Assembly: GCA_001606155.1 (NCBI GenBank)
Contig: LODT01000042.1
Location: forward strand, 1 to 64,000
Origin: Tieghemostelium lacteum
Lineage: Eukaryota; Evosea; Eumycetozoa; Dictyosteliales; Raperosteliaceae
Direction: 5' to 3'
DNA length: 64,000 nt
The notes beneath the pieces are model-generated. The model was given only the letters and a program-made list of their open reading frames with translations, searched no databases and was not told the origin of the DNA. Positions 21,101 through 31,800 of this stretch are shown here, piece by piece. A program made the translations under genes and the position numbers. Positions within the stretch are counted from its first letter, which is position 1. Every line of letters starts with the position of its first letter.

Positions 21101-23927
21101 GCTATACCCACTTTGTAAGAATGATATATTATGTGCATCCAAATGCAGAATATCCGATTCAAACAACATATTAAGTGCCAAATCCACCATCTTTCTTGCA
21201 TGTGCAACCTCAAAAAAGTATTCCAAAAGTCCATTACTAGACAGCATTTGAAGTGCATTCACAACTGCATAGTCCTGGTTAGTTGATAGGAAATTTGAGA
21301 ATTCCGAATCGACAGATTTGAATTCTTCCTTGTTACTTAACAGCTTCTGGAGATAACATTGAAAGAGGATATCACTGATTTTCTTTCTGTCCAGTACATT
21401 GAATGTCTCCGATTGATGGAGAATAGCTTTGAGGTGTGTCATGATAATATCCATTCTACCAATCTCAAGAAACTTGAAAACCAGTTTATTAGTCTTTACG
21501 CCTGAGAGATAATAGAGATCTAAGGCACGTCCATATTGTCCCATTTCAAAAGACAAGTCTGCAGCAGTCTCATACAGAGATAATAAATCCATTCTAAAAG
21601 TCTTACCCAAAGCCTCACCATCAGATTTCTCTAAATTCTTTGAAACCAACTCAAAAAATATCTCTTCTGGAGATTTCTTGGGTCTGAGTTCATAGATTGC
21701 CAAATTTGTCCAAACAAAGCATGTTGGGAGAATAGTGTATCTGAGGTTACTTATAACTTGATTAACATTGACATTACTATTAGATCTCTGTAGAGATGAT
21801 AGCTGTGTTGAAGATTGTCTAGATTCACCGTCTAGAAGGTCTTTATCTTCAGAATTCTCGGGATCTGCAACAGTGAAATGATGATCTTGTCTATGATGAT
21901 TTACTCTGTCTTTTAGTGATTTGGTTATACCCAAAACAGTCTCACCAGGACCTAGAGTAAATGTTTGCATTATAGATTGATTATTCATGTATTTGGAGTT
22001 GGATGCAGTACCTGCAACTAAATTGGAGAGAATAGATACATTCATTCTATCACAGACATCTATTGGGAAGAATGTACCCAGTTGAGTCTGCATTCCATTT
22101 TGGAGGCTTCCATTGCTTCCGTTGAGTCCTGTAGACCCTGTAGTAGCTCCATTCTGAGGGGTTGAAGCTGATGCTGCATTCGAAGGATTGGATAGAGTAT
22201 ATTCTGAAATGATGGTAATGTTTTTTGTGAAATAGAAATGTGTGGTATTGGGTGGCAACTGGTAAATGAATATAGGGTACTTGTTGAGATAGAGTGGTTC
22301 GTAAATCTCAAGTTTTGAAGTTGACTTGATAAATGATGCAATTACAGTATCAGAGTTATCTTGTGACTCTTGATTACATAGATCTCTATCTGCCTGATTT
22401 CTATCCGACTGAAACAGTGGTGTTACAATCTGAAACAATGACAATTGTCCCAATTGATGATGCTGTTGTATCAAAGCTTGAGTTGCACTGTTATTTATAA
22501 ACAATGGCATACTAGTATTACTATTTATATTATTCTTTGTACCTGATTTCTGATTAACTGATCCCATTGCAACTGAAACTATATTTTCAAATTTATAAGA
22601 ATCCAATTTCTGTTCAATCATCAGTTGAAAATATCCATTAGTTTTAGTGAAAATCAATAAATACTAAAAATGTTTAATAGTGTTGGGTAGGGGTTAGTTT
22701 TTATAGAAATAAAAAGAGTTTTTAGAAGTGGTTTATACAAACAGTTTCAGATGATTGATTAACTAATTCAATTTTAGTTATTGGGTATGGGAATTTAAAT
22801 TTTCTATGAACTTCTTTATCTGATAGGAGAATGAAATAGATATGTCCACTGGTTGTAGAGACAATACCATAGTCTACACCATTGGATGTCTTCCACCAGA
22901 TACAAGAGGATCCAATGAGCTCACCTTTCTTGTTTAGTGGTGGAATGACACTAAAGTAACTTGGTGTAGAGGAGGTAGTGGATGCACCTGTACTTCCTTT
23001 TTTAACGTCTGTATTGGAGAGTGTTGATTTCAGTAGACGTGAAGTTGACATCCAACTAGACAGTTTTTCAGATGATTTCTCTGCAATCTTTGTGGTATTG
23101 TTATTGTTATTGTTTGTACCTGTAATGGTATCATTTACTGTTACTTTCTTACACATTGTATAGTAAATAGAGATAATCTTACAAGATGTATCAGACAATA
23201 GACAAAACAACCATTTGGCAAATGGGTCAAATGTCATACTGACTATTCTCTTGGTTGGGTCCTTGTCCCATATCAAACACTTATAGAAAGGTACTTTACT
23301 CTGACCTACATATCTAAAGATTAAGAAGTCATTTGAGCAGTACATTGCTGTAAATGTGTGATCTTCTGATGCTGCTTGTGCGAGTAGTATAATAGTAGAC
23401 ACACCTTCAGAAGGTTGTTGTTGAGCTACACCTCCACTACCTCCTTGTGCCTTCTGATTTATATCCTTCATTTGTTCAGATAAGGATTTATGTTGTGATG
23501 ATGATCTAGTCAGAGAATCTCTACTACTATTTATAAATGTATTACTATTATTTCCACTACTACTACTAGTGATATTGGATGAATTATTTAATCCACCATG
23601 TGACGATGAAGATGTTGAAGATGAACTAGTTGTAGAGTCTTTACTAGTATTTATACAAAATATCTTATTCATTGAATATAGTTCATAATTTTGTGTAAAT
23701 GAACCCTTCTGAGGTTGAGATGGTTCATTAGCACCAGTGTTTGTAGATGAGCCACTTCCTACACCAGACATTGTGATTCCAATACCTAAATTTGACATGG
23801 ATGATTGTGACTGAAATGATCCATATTGCGGTGATTGACCTTTTCTATTAAATTGACTACTGTGTTGTGACTGCAAAGTTGGTGAGTTATTTCCACTAAA
23901 TGGTGGTTTACGTTGACCACCACTCAT
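18112..23927 (-). CDS. Large RCC1-repeat protein with N-terminal beta region and C-terminal zinc-like motif
   Basis: The gene appears to have three coding exons. Exon 1 (about 22743-23927) has a Ser/Asn/Gly-rich start and a WD-like strand region. Exon 2 (18592-22663) carries a helical solenoid-like segment (LSFEMGQYGRALDLYYLSGV), then at least six RCC1 blades (LYTWGSNKSDQLGHG, VYSWGYAKYGQLGHG, LYAFGFNEYGQLGLG, VYSWGIGNYLGLG, IYSWGQGEHMKLGHG, LYLWGHGKLGQIGNG). Exon 3 (18112-18512) has a coiled coil and FTCNHFF..., ACPQC, a possible treble-clef zinc site. The 79-bp second intron (GTATGT..ATAG) is firm. The first junction needs a GTTTGT donor to keep phase, so two adjacent genes remain possible. 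The total would be about 1,885 residues. The architecture recalls large trafficking or GEF-type scaffolds; no orthologue is recognised. Confidence 0.78.
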
Positions 23928-24014
23928 AACTTGAAAAATGAAAGTTGTTAAGATATTTGAAAAATTAAAAAAATAAAAGTATTTTGAAAATTCAAAAATT
24001 TACAAGGATATTTT

Positions 24015-24480
24015 TAAAGTAGCTCTTAAAATAAATTTCGTACCATCAAACCTGTAGACTCCAAGATCGCAGCACTCGTGAATCTAGCCATTCCTTCAAC
24101 AGTGAAACAGCTTAGATCATTTTTGGGTTTTTGTAATTGGTTTTCTAAATATATCAAGAACTACGTACTCCACTATAGCTACACCACCTATTTAAATACT
24201 ATTTTCCAAATGCCTAGGGTGTTAGGTATTGCATAAATTTCAAAAAGTACTAAAAACTTTATACAACAGAAAGGAACAAGAGTTCCTAAAAAGTTCCACA
24301 TTACAAGTAGAGAATTTTAAAATAGGATTGGATACAATATTTTATATAGATCCAACCTATTATATTTCCATATAGACTTCAACACACAGAAAATAGCAGT
24401 AATATTATTATTTTTAGGCATTTCGTATTAAATATTATTATGTACAGCCTCTAGGCATATAAGTACGAGCATTTAAATAG
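24015..24480 (+). mobile_element. Fossil Ty3/gypsy LTR-retrotransposon pol fragment
   Basis: At about 24048-24200 the plus strand encodes a peptide of the gypsy reverse-transcriptase C-terminal region (PSTVKQLRSFLGFCNWFSKY). More diffuse sequence follows that could be the start of the RNase H region. Only a piece of pol is present; no LTRs, gag, protease or integrase were seen. It is broken, with several breaks, and looks old given its loss of most parts, though the reverse-transcriptase signature is still clear. It lies between the RCC1 gene's start and a small host gene. Confidence 0.7.
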
Positions 24481-24803
24481 ACTATATGATCTTTTAAAAG
24501 GTAAACCAAAAAGAATTGAAATCAAACAACAACATGTGGAGGACTAAAAATTCGACGTGCTATGGTAAAGTAAATACTATTGATCAAACTGTTTTGGTAC
24601 ATAGTAAATCAAAATTTTTACTAAATATACCAATAGAAAATAATGTAATTAAAAAAATATCTAAAGACAAGTTGAATCAGGAAATTTCCGGAAAACAATT
24701 GAATGAATAGTTAATTTTATGAAAATACTACTTGAATATTTTTTGTATAAAATTATCTATTCATTTTGGTTGTTTTATAATTTCGATTTTTTTAAAGGTG
24801 TAA
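24481..24803 (+). other. Low-information spacer after the retroelement fragment
   Basis: A 64-codon open frame starts at 24516, but it has no recognisable motif and its composition is A/T-driven. It may be chance or further decayed element sequence. The last part is leader for the NIF3-like gene. Confidence 0.35.
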
Positions 24804-25185
24804 ATGTATAAATTATGTTTTTTTGTGCCCAAAACACATGTAGAAAATGTTAAAAATGCAATATTTCAAGCAGGTAAATTATTAATAGTATAATTGTTAA
24901 CAAGATATAAGTATTTAATTCAAAAACTAAACTATAGGTGGTGGAGTATTAGGTAACTATGATAGATGTTGTTGGCAGACTTTAGGTATAGGACAATTTA
25001 GAGCACTTAAAGGTAGTAATCCGTTTATTGGAGATATAGGTACAACAGAAACTGTTGAGGAATACAAAGTTGAAATGGTTGTAGAAACTCAATCTATAAA
25101 ACATGTAATATCAGCACTTAAACAATCACATCCTTATGAAACCCCTGCTTTTGAATATTGGAGAATAAATGAACCTCTAATATAA
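24804..25185 (+). CDS. Stand-alone NIF3 C-terminal (YqfO-type) domain protein
   Basis: Two exons (24804-24873 and 24938-25185) join in phase across a 64-bp intron into 105 residues. MYKLCFFVPKTHVENVKNAI, then GNYDRCCWQTLGIGQFRALK, GSNPFIGDIG, EEYKVEMVVE and HPYETPAFEYW form the ferredoxin-like insert domain of NIF3/YqfO proteins, best known as a separate short protein in bacteria. It is structurally akin to CutA/PII folds. The function is not established; members are proposed to bind metals or small ligands. A bacterial origin is possible but the gene has a typical host intron. No targeting signal is seen. Confidence 0.88.
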
Positions 25186-25303
25186 CAATAGTTATCACAT
25201 ACTAAACATTTAGTTACTGTTTTATTGGTATTTACAAAATATATATAGTTTTTTAGGTTCTTAGTTTTATAAAAACTAAAGTTTATGGTCACTTTGAAAA
25301 AGA

Positions 25304-25909
25304 TTAGATATGTTCATAGTGGTGACCATGGTGGTGGTGATGATGATGATGTCTTCTCACTAGAAATATAATAACAACTATTAATACTAGTCCACCTACT
25401 GCTATAGGTATTATAATTTCAAGGTCATGGTCAAGGGTTTTGTGATTATCATGACTATTGGTATTGGAAGGTGGATTACAAATGACATTGTAGTACCAAT
25501 CTTGGTTGTTGATACCTATATTGTGAGCTTGAGCTACCATTATACATTCTGGATGACCTGTGACTGAGAATGATGGGTTACTAGTTTGACTGGAAATGAA
25601 AGGGTAGCTATAGTTTCCATATGCAATTTGCATGTAATTGTAGTTACCAAATTGAGGTTCACTAACTTGAATAATTTTGACAGTTGGGTAATAGGTAAGT
25701 GTATAGAATGTATCTGTATAGTTTTGTGGATAATTTGGAACAGTTTCTAAAAGTGGTGTTTGTTGGTCTAGTAAACTGTCTACTGAACATGCTATTGAAG
25801 GGTTATTAGCATACCCATTACAATTGGCATATAAAATCTGTACATTGCATTCATAGTAATTTACAAGTAATCCCAATATTACAGTAATGTAAACTAAATA
25901 TTTTATCAT
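25304..25909 (-). CDS. Single-pass membrane protein with a His-rich cytosolic tail
   Basis: 201 residues, no intron. A signal peptide (MIKYLVYITVILGLLVNYYE) leads an ectodomain of about 140 residues with several Cys and N-glycosylation sequons (NYT, NYS). A TM helix follows (IIIPIAVGGLVLIVVIIFLV) and then RR plus a run of eight His and a second His pair. The orientation is type I, so the His cluster is cytosolic. I do not recognise the ectodomain. The His tail could bind zinc or nickel or act as a pH sensor; this is inference. The cluster is coded by catcac-type triplets, so repeat expansion may explain it. Confidence 0.8.
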   Translation of the reverse strand: MIKYLVYITVILGLLVNYYECNVQILYANCNGYANNPSIACSVDSLLDQQTPLLETVPNYPQNYTDTFYTLTYYPTVKIIQVSEPQFGNYNYMQIAYGNYSYPFISSQTSNPSFSVTGHPECIMVAQAHNIGINNQDWYYNVICNPPSNTNSHDNHKTLDHDLEIIIPIAVGGLVLIVVIIFLVRRHHHHHHHHGHHYEHI

Positions 25910-26112
25910 TATTTATAAGTTACTTATTATTGTATTCGTATAATACAGAATTATTTGAATTTTGATTTTTTTTTTCCTTAAGGATTCAAAAATAGAATGG
26001 AGATTCGTGTGAATCAAAGATTTTTTTTTTCATATTTTAGGGATTGACCAGGGTGAGTTCCAAATTGGAGAATATCTGAAATTTTATTATAGTTCTTGGT
26101 TTAAACTATTGT

Positions 26113-26967
26113 CTAAGATGATGGGTATTGCACATTTACCAGTGTTAATGGTTCAGGAGGTGCTGTTGCAGGTGCCAAGTTTCTGTTTTTACTATCTCGA
26201 ATGTGGATGAGTTGGTCGATGGTGAGATTGCCTTTACCAATTTCCACCAGACATGACACCATGATTCTTACTTGATTGTGAAGGAATGCCCTGGCATTGA
26301 TTTCAATTCCTAGATATTGATGATTACTGTTTTTGAAAGCATTGTTATATGATAATTCCAAAGGTTGTTCTAGTGAGAGTATATTTATACTGTTGATAGT
26401 TCTGATTGACTTGTTACTAGTACATTTAGAAGATCTAAATGAACTGAAATCGTGTCTACCCAAGAACACACGTTCCGCAGCTTCTTTCATTAAAGTGATA
26501 TTCAGGTCTTTTGTAGGTACTGCCCACACCTTATCCACTAATGACAATGGTAGATGTTTTGGTATAGTAACATTAGAAAGTATCTTGTATAGATAAGTTC
26601 TAGATTCAGCATCAAATCTAGAATTAAAAGTATCAGATACCTCTTCAACTGACATTATCCTAACTGGATATCCATCTACATTATAATTCAATGATTTCAC
26701 CAGTTGCTCAGGTGTCAATAGTTTTTGTTCTACACCAGTTTTTGATAATCTCCTATCTACATTAAAATGTGCAACTTGAAATGTAGAACTAACTCCACAA
26801 TCAGTTCTGGATGATCCATAAACCTTAATCTTTTGTCTGTGTAATTTCTCAAGTGCTTCTTCCAATACTAATTGCACTGGCTTCTTTTCAACTTCATATT
26901 TTAATTTCTGCCATCCTGTAAATCCTTTACCAATATATTCCAAAATAATCTTATATCTTGGACACAT
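26113..26967 (-). CDS. tRNA pseudouridine synthase, TruA family
   Basis: 284 residues in one exon, near the length of bacterial TruA and eukaryotic PUSL1. The catalytic Asp is residue 56 in GSSRTDCGVS, matching the family GRTDRGVHA loop. Other family marks are the YIGKGFTGWQ start, SRFDAESRTYLYKI, GRHDFSSF and ARAFLHNQVRIMV. TruA enzymes isomerise uridines at tRNA positions 38-40; PUSL1-type paralogues act in mitochondria. The short MCPRYKIILEY start lacks a clear presequence. A CACCACACCC box lies about 35 bases upstream of the ATG. Confidence 0.93.
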   Translation of the reverse strand: MCPRYKIILEYIGKGFTGWQKLKYEVEKKPVQLVLEEALEKLHRQKIKVYGSSRTDCGVSSTFQVAHFNVDRRLSKTGVEQKLLTPEQLVKSLNYNVDGYPVRIMSVEEVSDTFNSRFDAESRTYLYKILSNVTIPKHLPLSLVDKVWAVPTKDLNITLMKEAAERVFLGRHDFSSFRSSKCTSNKSIRTINSINILSLEQPLELSYNNAFKNSNHQYLGIEINARAFLHNQVRIMVSCLVEIGKGNLTIDQLIHIRDSKNRNLAPATAPPEPLTLVNVQYPSS

Positions 26968-27468
26968 AAAACTTACATTAAAAAAAAATCAAAAAAAAAA
27001 AAATATTCACCACACCCATCATAGAAGTTCAATATTAAAAACTTACTTAATTTTATGTATGGCCTTGTAACATTTCTATTTTAAACTTTAGATAATCTTT
27101 TTTTGTAAAGTTTTATTAAATTATTATTTATTCATATTCTAATATATATTTGGAAAGATGTTAAATTTAAGAAAAGTAGAAATAGAAGTTTTAGTCAATG
27201 ATGAACTAAACGATTAAAACTACTCGAAATCACATTTTCGGGTTTTGAATTGGATTTAGATACAACATGTGATTTTGTAAAATGGAAATTAAAAAAAAAA
27301 AAATAAAGGTGAAAAGGGTAAACTACAATTTTAATGCACCTTTGGTCATGGAATTGTCATGAAATTATATTGGATTTTATCTACAAATTTTATTTATAAA
27401 TAGGAAATTTTAAATTTTTTAAAAATCATTTTAAATTTCAAAACCAGTGGTGTGTGAACTGATCAAAA
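26968..27468. other. Intergenic region with a possible gene remnant
   Basis: About 500 bases between divergent truA and acadsb. Beginning at 27159, a short plus-strand frame (MLNLRKVEIEVLVNDELND) closes, and another frame resumes with coding-like LLEITFSGFELDLDTTCDFV before an A run. This could be a small unrecognised gene with an intron or a decayed fragment. Otherwise the region is A/T-rich leader. Confidence 0.3.
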
Positions 27469-28755
27469 ATGTTGTCAACACTAATAAAAAATAATACAAA
27501 AACTGTAAATATAATAAAACGTACACTTGTTAGTAGTGGTACTGGAAATAAATGTTATTATAGTAGTAATAGTTCAATTGGGAATAGTGATGGATTGAAA
27601 CCAGTAACTACATTGACAGCTGTAGAGATGGCTTTGAGGGATACTGTACAACAGTACTCAATGGAGAAGATTAAACCTCTGGTAAAGAAAATGGATGCAG
27701 AGAGTTATTTGGATAAAGGAATTTTGAAGGATTTATTTGAAATGGGGTTAATGGGAATAGAGATACCTGAAAAGTACCAAGGACCTGGTCTGAACTTTAT
27801 GTCATCTGTAGTGGTAATTGAAGAGTTGGCTAAAATAGATCCTGCAATATCAGTAATTGTCGATGTTCAGAATACTTTAGTTAACAATTGCATCAATAGA
27901 TACGGTACTGAGGAACAGAGAAGCAAGTATCTTCCAAGATTGGCTAAGGACATGGTGGGCAGTTTCTGTCTATCTGAACAAGGTAGTGGAAGTGACGCTT
28001 TTGCAATGAAAACTCGTGCTGAGAAGAATGGTGATTATTATATACTCAATGGAACCAAAGCATGGATTACCAATGCCAAAGAGGCTGGTGTCTTTATTGT
28101 GATGGCTAATGAGAATCCTTCGGTTGGATACAAGGGTATCACCGCTTTTATAGTGGACAGAGACACACCGGGTCTGAGTATCGGTAAGAAGGAAGATAAG
28201 CTAGGTATACGTGCTTCTAGTACCTGTGAAGTTATCTTACAGGATGTTAAAGTCCCTGTGAGTAATGTTTTAGGTCAAGTTGGTAAAGGGTACAAGATTG
28301 CAATAGAGGGTCTGAATGAAGGTAGAATAGGTATTGCTGCTCAGATGCTTGGGTTAGCTCAAGGATGCTTCGATTCAACTCTCCCCTACCTCATTCAACG
28401 TCATCAGTTTGGTAAATCTATTGCAGAGTTCCAAGGTGTGCAATTCACCTATGCAGACCTTGCTGTGGAAATTGAAGCTGCTAGACTACTGACTTATAAC
28501 GCTGCTAGATTACAAGAGAATAAACTACCATTTGTGCACCAGGCATCAATGGCTAAACTCTACAGTTCAAGAGTTGCCGAAAAGACTGCATCAGCATGCA
28601 TTAGTATGCTAGGAGGTGTAGGTTACACCAAAGAATATGACGCTGAAAAATTCTTTAGAGATTCTAAAGTAGGACAAATTTATGAAGGTACAACCAACAT
28701 TCAATTACAAGTCATTGGTAAACACATTTTAAATAAATACAAATCTGAGTTATAA
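27469..28755 (+). CDS. acadsb: Short/branched-chain acyl-CoA dehydrogenase, mitochondrial
   Basis: 428 residues, the family length. The N-terminal 35 residues are basic and Ser/Thr/Asn-rich with no acids (LIKNNTKTVNIIKRTLVSSG), a mitochondrial presequence. Family signatures include SFCLSEQGSGSDAFAMKT (FAD/substrate contact), WITNAKEAGVFIV, GIRASSTCEV, QFGKSIAEFQGVQF, MLGGVGYTKEY and the catalytic Glu in IYEGTTNIQLQVIGKHI. Wording is closest to ACADSB, which oxidises 2-methylbutyryl-CoA and isobutyryl-type acyl-CoAs in isoleucine breakdown and hands electrons to ETF. It is divergent from truA. Confidence 0.95.
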   Translation: MLSTLIKNNTKTVNIIKRTLVSSGTGNKCYYSSNSSIGNSDGLKPVTTLTAVEMALRDTVQQYSMEKIKPLVKKMDAESYLDKGILKDLFEMGLMGIEIPEKYQGPGLNFMSSVVVIEELAKIDPAISVIVDVQNTLVNNCINRYGTEEQRSKYLPRLAKDMVGSFCLSEQGSGSDAFAMKTRAEKNGDYYILNGTKAWITNAKEAGVFIVMANENPSVGYKGITAFIVDRDTPGLSIGKKEDKLGIRASSTCEVILQDVKVPVSNVLGQVGKGYKIAIEGLNEGRIGIAAQMLGLAQGCFDSTLPYLIQRHQFGKSIAEFQGVQFTYADLAVEIEAARLLTYNAARLQENKLPFVHQASMAKLYSSRVAEKTASACISMLGGVGYTKEYDAEKFFRDSKVGQIYEGTTNIQLQVIGKHILNKYKSEL

Positions 28756-28879
28756 ATTTTTTTTTTAGAAATCCGAGAGTTGCCAACTTTAAAATGATTT
28801 TTTTTTTTAAACCAACCTTGTTTATTTTGGTTTTTGATTGGATTTACCCATGTCTTCGAGAAATGATGATTATTCACCA

Positions 28880-31800
28880 ATGACAATATTTAAATATTAT
28901 ATCTTATTTATTTTTTTATTTTTCAATTTAGTACAAACCATAGGTATGATTGGTAATATAAAATATAATAGTATACATTGTTTTGACCTTTAGATATTTC
29001 ATTTTAAATAGATATTTATATTTCCAGTAGTAATGGAAATGATAATAATAATGGTACTTTAAAATACCCATATCAAACTTTTGATAAAGTTTTAGAGGTT
29101 TTATATAATGTAACAGAGATTAACAATAACAGTGAAGATGTTATTGTATATTTTGACCAGGGAAATTACACTCAGAGTAGCACACAAACATTTAAGTGTA
29201 CTTTAGCTTGTAATATATCATTTCAGTCCATTAATAGTAATAGGAGTAGTACGACAATATATGGATTTCAAATGACATTTTCCAATAGATCACAACTGAC
29301 ATTGACCAATATGGCAATAATGTCATTTCAAAATAATTCACAAATGGATAGTGGATCTAGTATGTTGGTAATCAATTCCATTGTAAATGCTGGTTTAGGT
29401 CAGTCATTTACAATGAATGATTCAACATTGACATTACAGGATAACAGTTACATAAACACTGGATATGTTTATATATCTAATAATGCTGAGATTCATATTA
29501 TTAACAGTACTTTTAGTGATAGTGCTATATTCACGTATTACGGGTCAAATCACGTGCATATTAAGTCATCTAATCTATACAATTTCCAATATTCAAGTTA
29601 TCTAAGTAATAACGATACACTGATTATTGAAAATTCACAACTAAACTATACAGCTTCCACTCCATTTTATATATTTCAATTGAATCAGGATCAACAAGTA
29701 TCCATAACCAATACACAGTTTAGTGGAATAGTTACAACACAAAGTCTATTTCAAATAACTTATAGTAAATTCCATTTGTCCAATTGCACCATTACCAATT
29801 CAACATTGGAGTTATATATAATCAACACTTTTGATTCAAAAGTGACTCTAGAGAATATATACCTTGTCACAGTGGCATCAAGTTCATTTATAAACACACA
29901 ATCGTCTACTATTGATATCAATGGTATGAACATACAACAAAGTCTACTGATATTCATTTCCACCCAATACCAATTTCATTCCATTTCACGTGGATTCACA
30001 ATACCAACAACATCTTCATCATCACCTTTACCAGCCTCTAAGATAACCATTGACCAACTAAAACTTACATATAGCCAAAATAACCAATTTCAATTCATAA
30101 TGATAAATACTCTTTATGAACCTACATTCATTACCATTTCCAATAGTATTCTTGATTTTATTTCATCAAGTTTGATGATGAATACAGAGTTTCTAATGTC
30201 CAACACCTCTATAAATAGTATATCAACTAGTAATCTATTCCAATTTGACAATGGAACCTCAGTTGAAATTCAATTTTGTAATTTCACAACAAACAGTTTT
30301 ATATCAGATTCTACACTGTTTCAAGTGTACAATTCCTCTGAACTGTATCTTCACGACTCTAAGTTCTTTGGATGCTCTTCTCTGATGACTATTGAAAATC
30401 ATGCTAAAGTAAATATCAAGTATTGCCAATTCCGTGGATTATACACAAAAGGCAAGGTATTCCAAGCTCAAACCCACTCAGAGCTGCAAATCAAGTACAG
30501 CTCATTCCAAGAGTCATACTGTGGTCAATTCATTACATTATACAATTCTAAATTCCTTTTGGCATACACTAGCATTATGAATGCTACTCAATGGTCTAAC
30601 CAGACATTTGGTGACTTTGACTATGGATCTGGTGTACAGTTTAATAACCTCCAGTTAGTCAACATCTACTCCAATGGGATTGGCTTTAGTTTCTCCAAAC
30701 AATCTACATTTGAAATGATTGGATGTACATTTAATTATGTGACATCCACAAGTATAGACATGTCAAAACCACCTGCACAGCAACTACCAGTTATCAACTG
30801 CGACAACTCACATTTCACAATAACAAACAACAACTTCTCGTCCACTTACTATGAGGTTATGTTCTCAACCTTTCAGTGTGATGTAACATTGGACTCCAAT
30901 AATATAGTAAGCACCTCTGCCAATTTTATGTTTAGTCAGTATGGTAATATAACATCAACCAGAACTTTCATTACAGGTCTTCAAGGAGACTATATATTCA
31001 ACAAAAGGATTGGTAATCTGATATCAACAAACGACATAATCAAAGAATGCAGAGATACCCAAATGATTTTTAGAGTCATTGGTGAGGAGGCAGTTGATTT
31101 CAAAGCCACATTTTATGGCCTTCAGATAGAGACAATCGTGAATACTGGTAACTCAAAAATTGCATCAACTATATCCGCACTGCATTTCCAAGATATTACA
31201 GTAACTTTTGATGAATGTAACATCCAAAGTAACACAATGGATTACAACTTATTATACTTCAATAATGTTGAGGTTTATATGTCTAATTCAACTGTCATCA
31301 GTAATGTAATTTACAATGCTGAGGTTATAAGTCTAGCAAGACAATCCAATATGTATATGACAAAATCTGAAATATCCTATAATACAGGGTCATCTACTAT
31401 ATCAGTTGACGATGGTTCTTTTATTCGTATTGAAGAATCATCAATTAAATTTAATTCTGCCGATAATGGTGGTTGTCTTTATATATTAGGTTCCAATGGG
31501 TGTTATATAGATGGCAGTACATTTACAAATAACACTAGTAACAGTAATGGTGGTTGTATTTATTTCAATTCCTATAGAACAATTGGATGTCTACAGGGTC
31601 TTAAAGAAACGGTGTTTAAGTACAATTCAGCACCTCGAGGTGGTGGCGGTGCGGTATACTATGTAAGCACCATTGCATCTAATGATAACACACCTCTGTG
31701 GAGCAATTACACTACTCTATTCTATGAAAACTATGCACTCTATGGTGATCAATTCGCAGGTGGTATAAGCTATATAAAGATTCAGTTCACCAATACTTAT

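Noticed and set aside
24516-24710. Small gene of 64 codons
   Set aside because: No motif, A/T-driven composition and position beside a retroelement fossil; kept only as a note.
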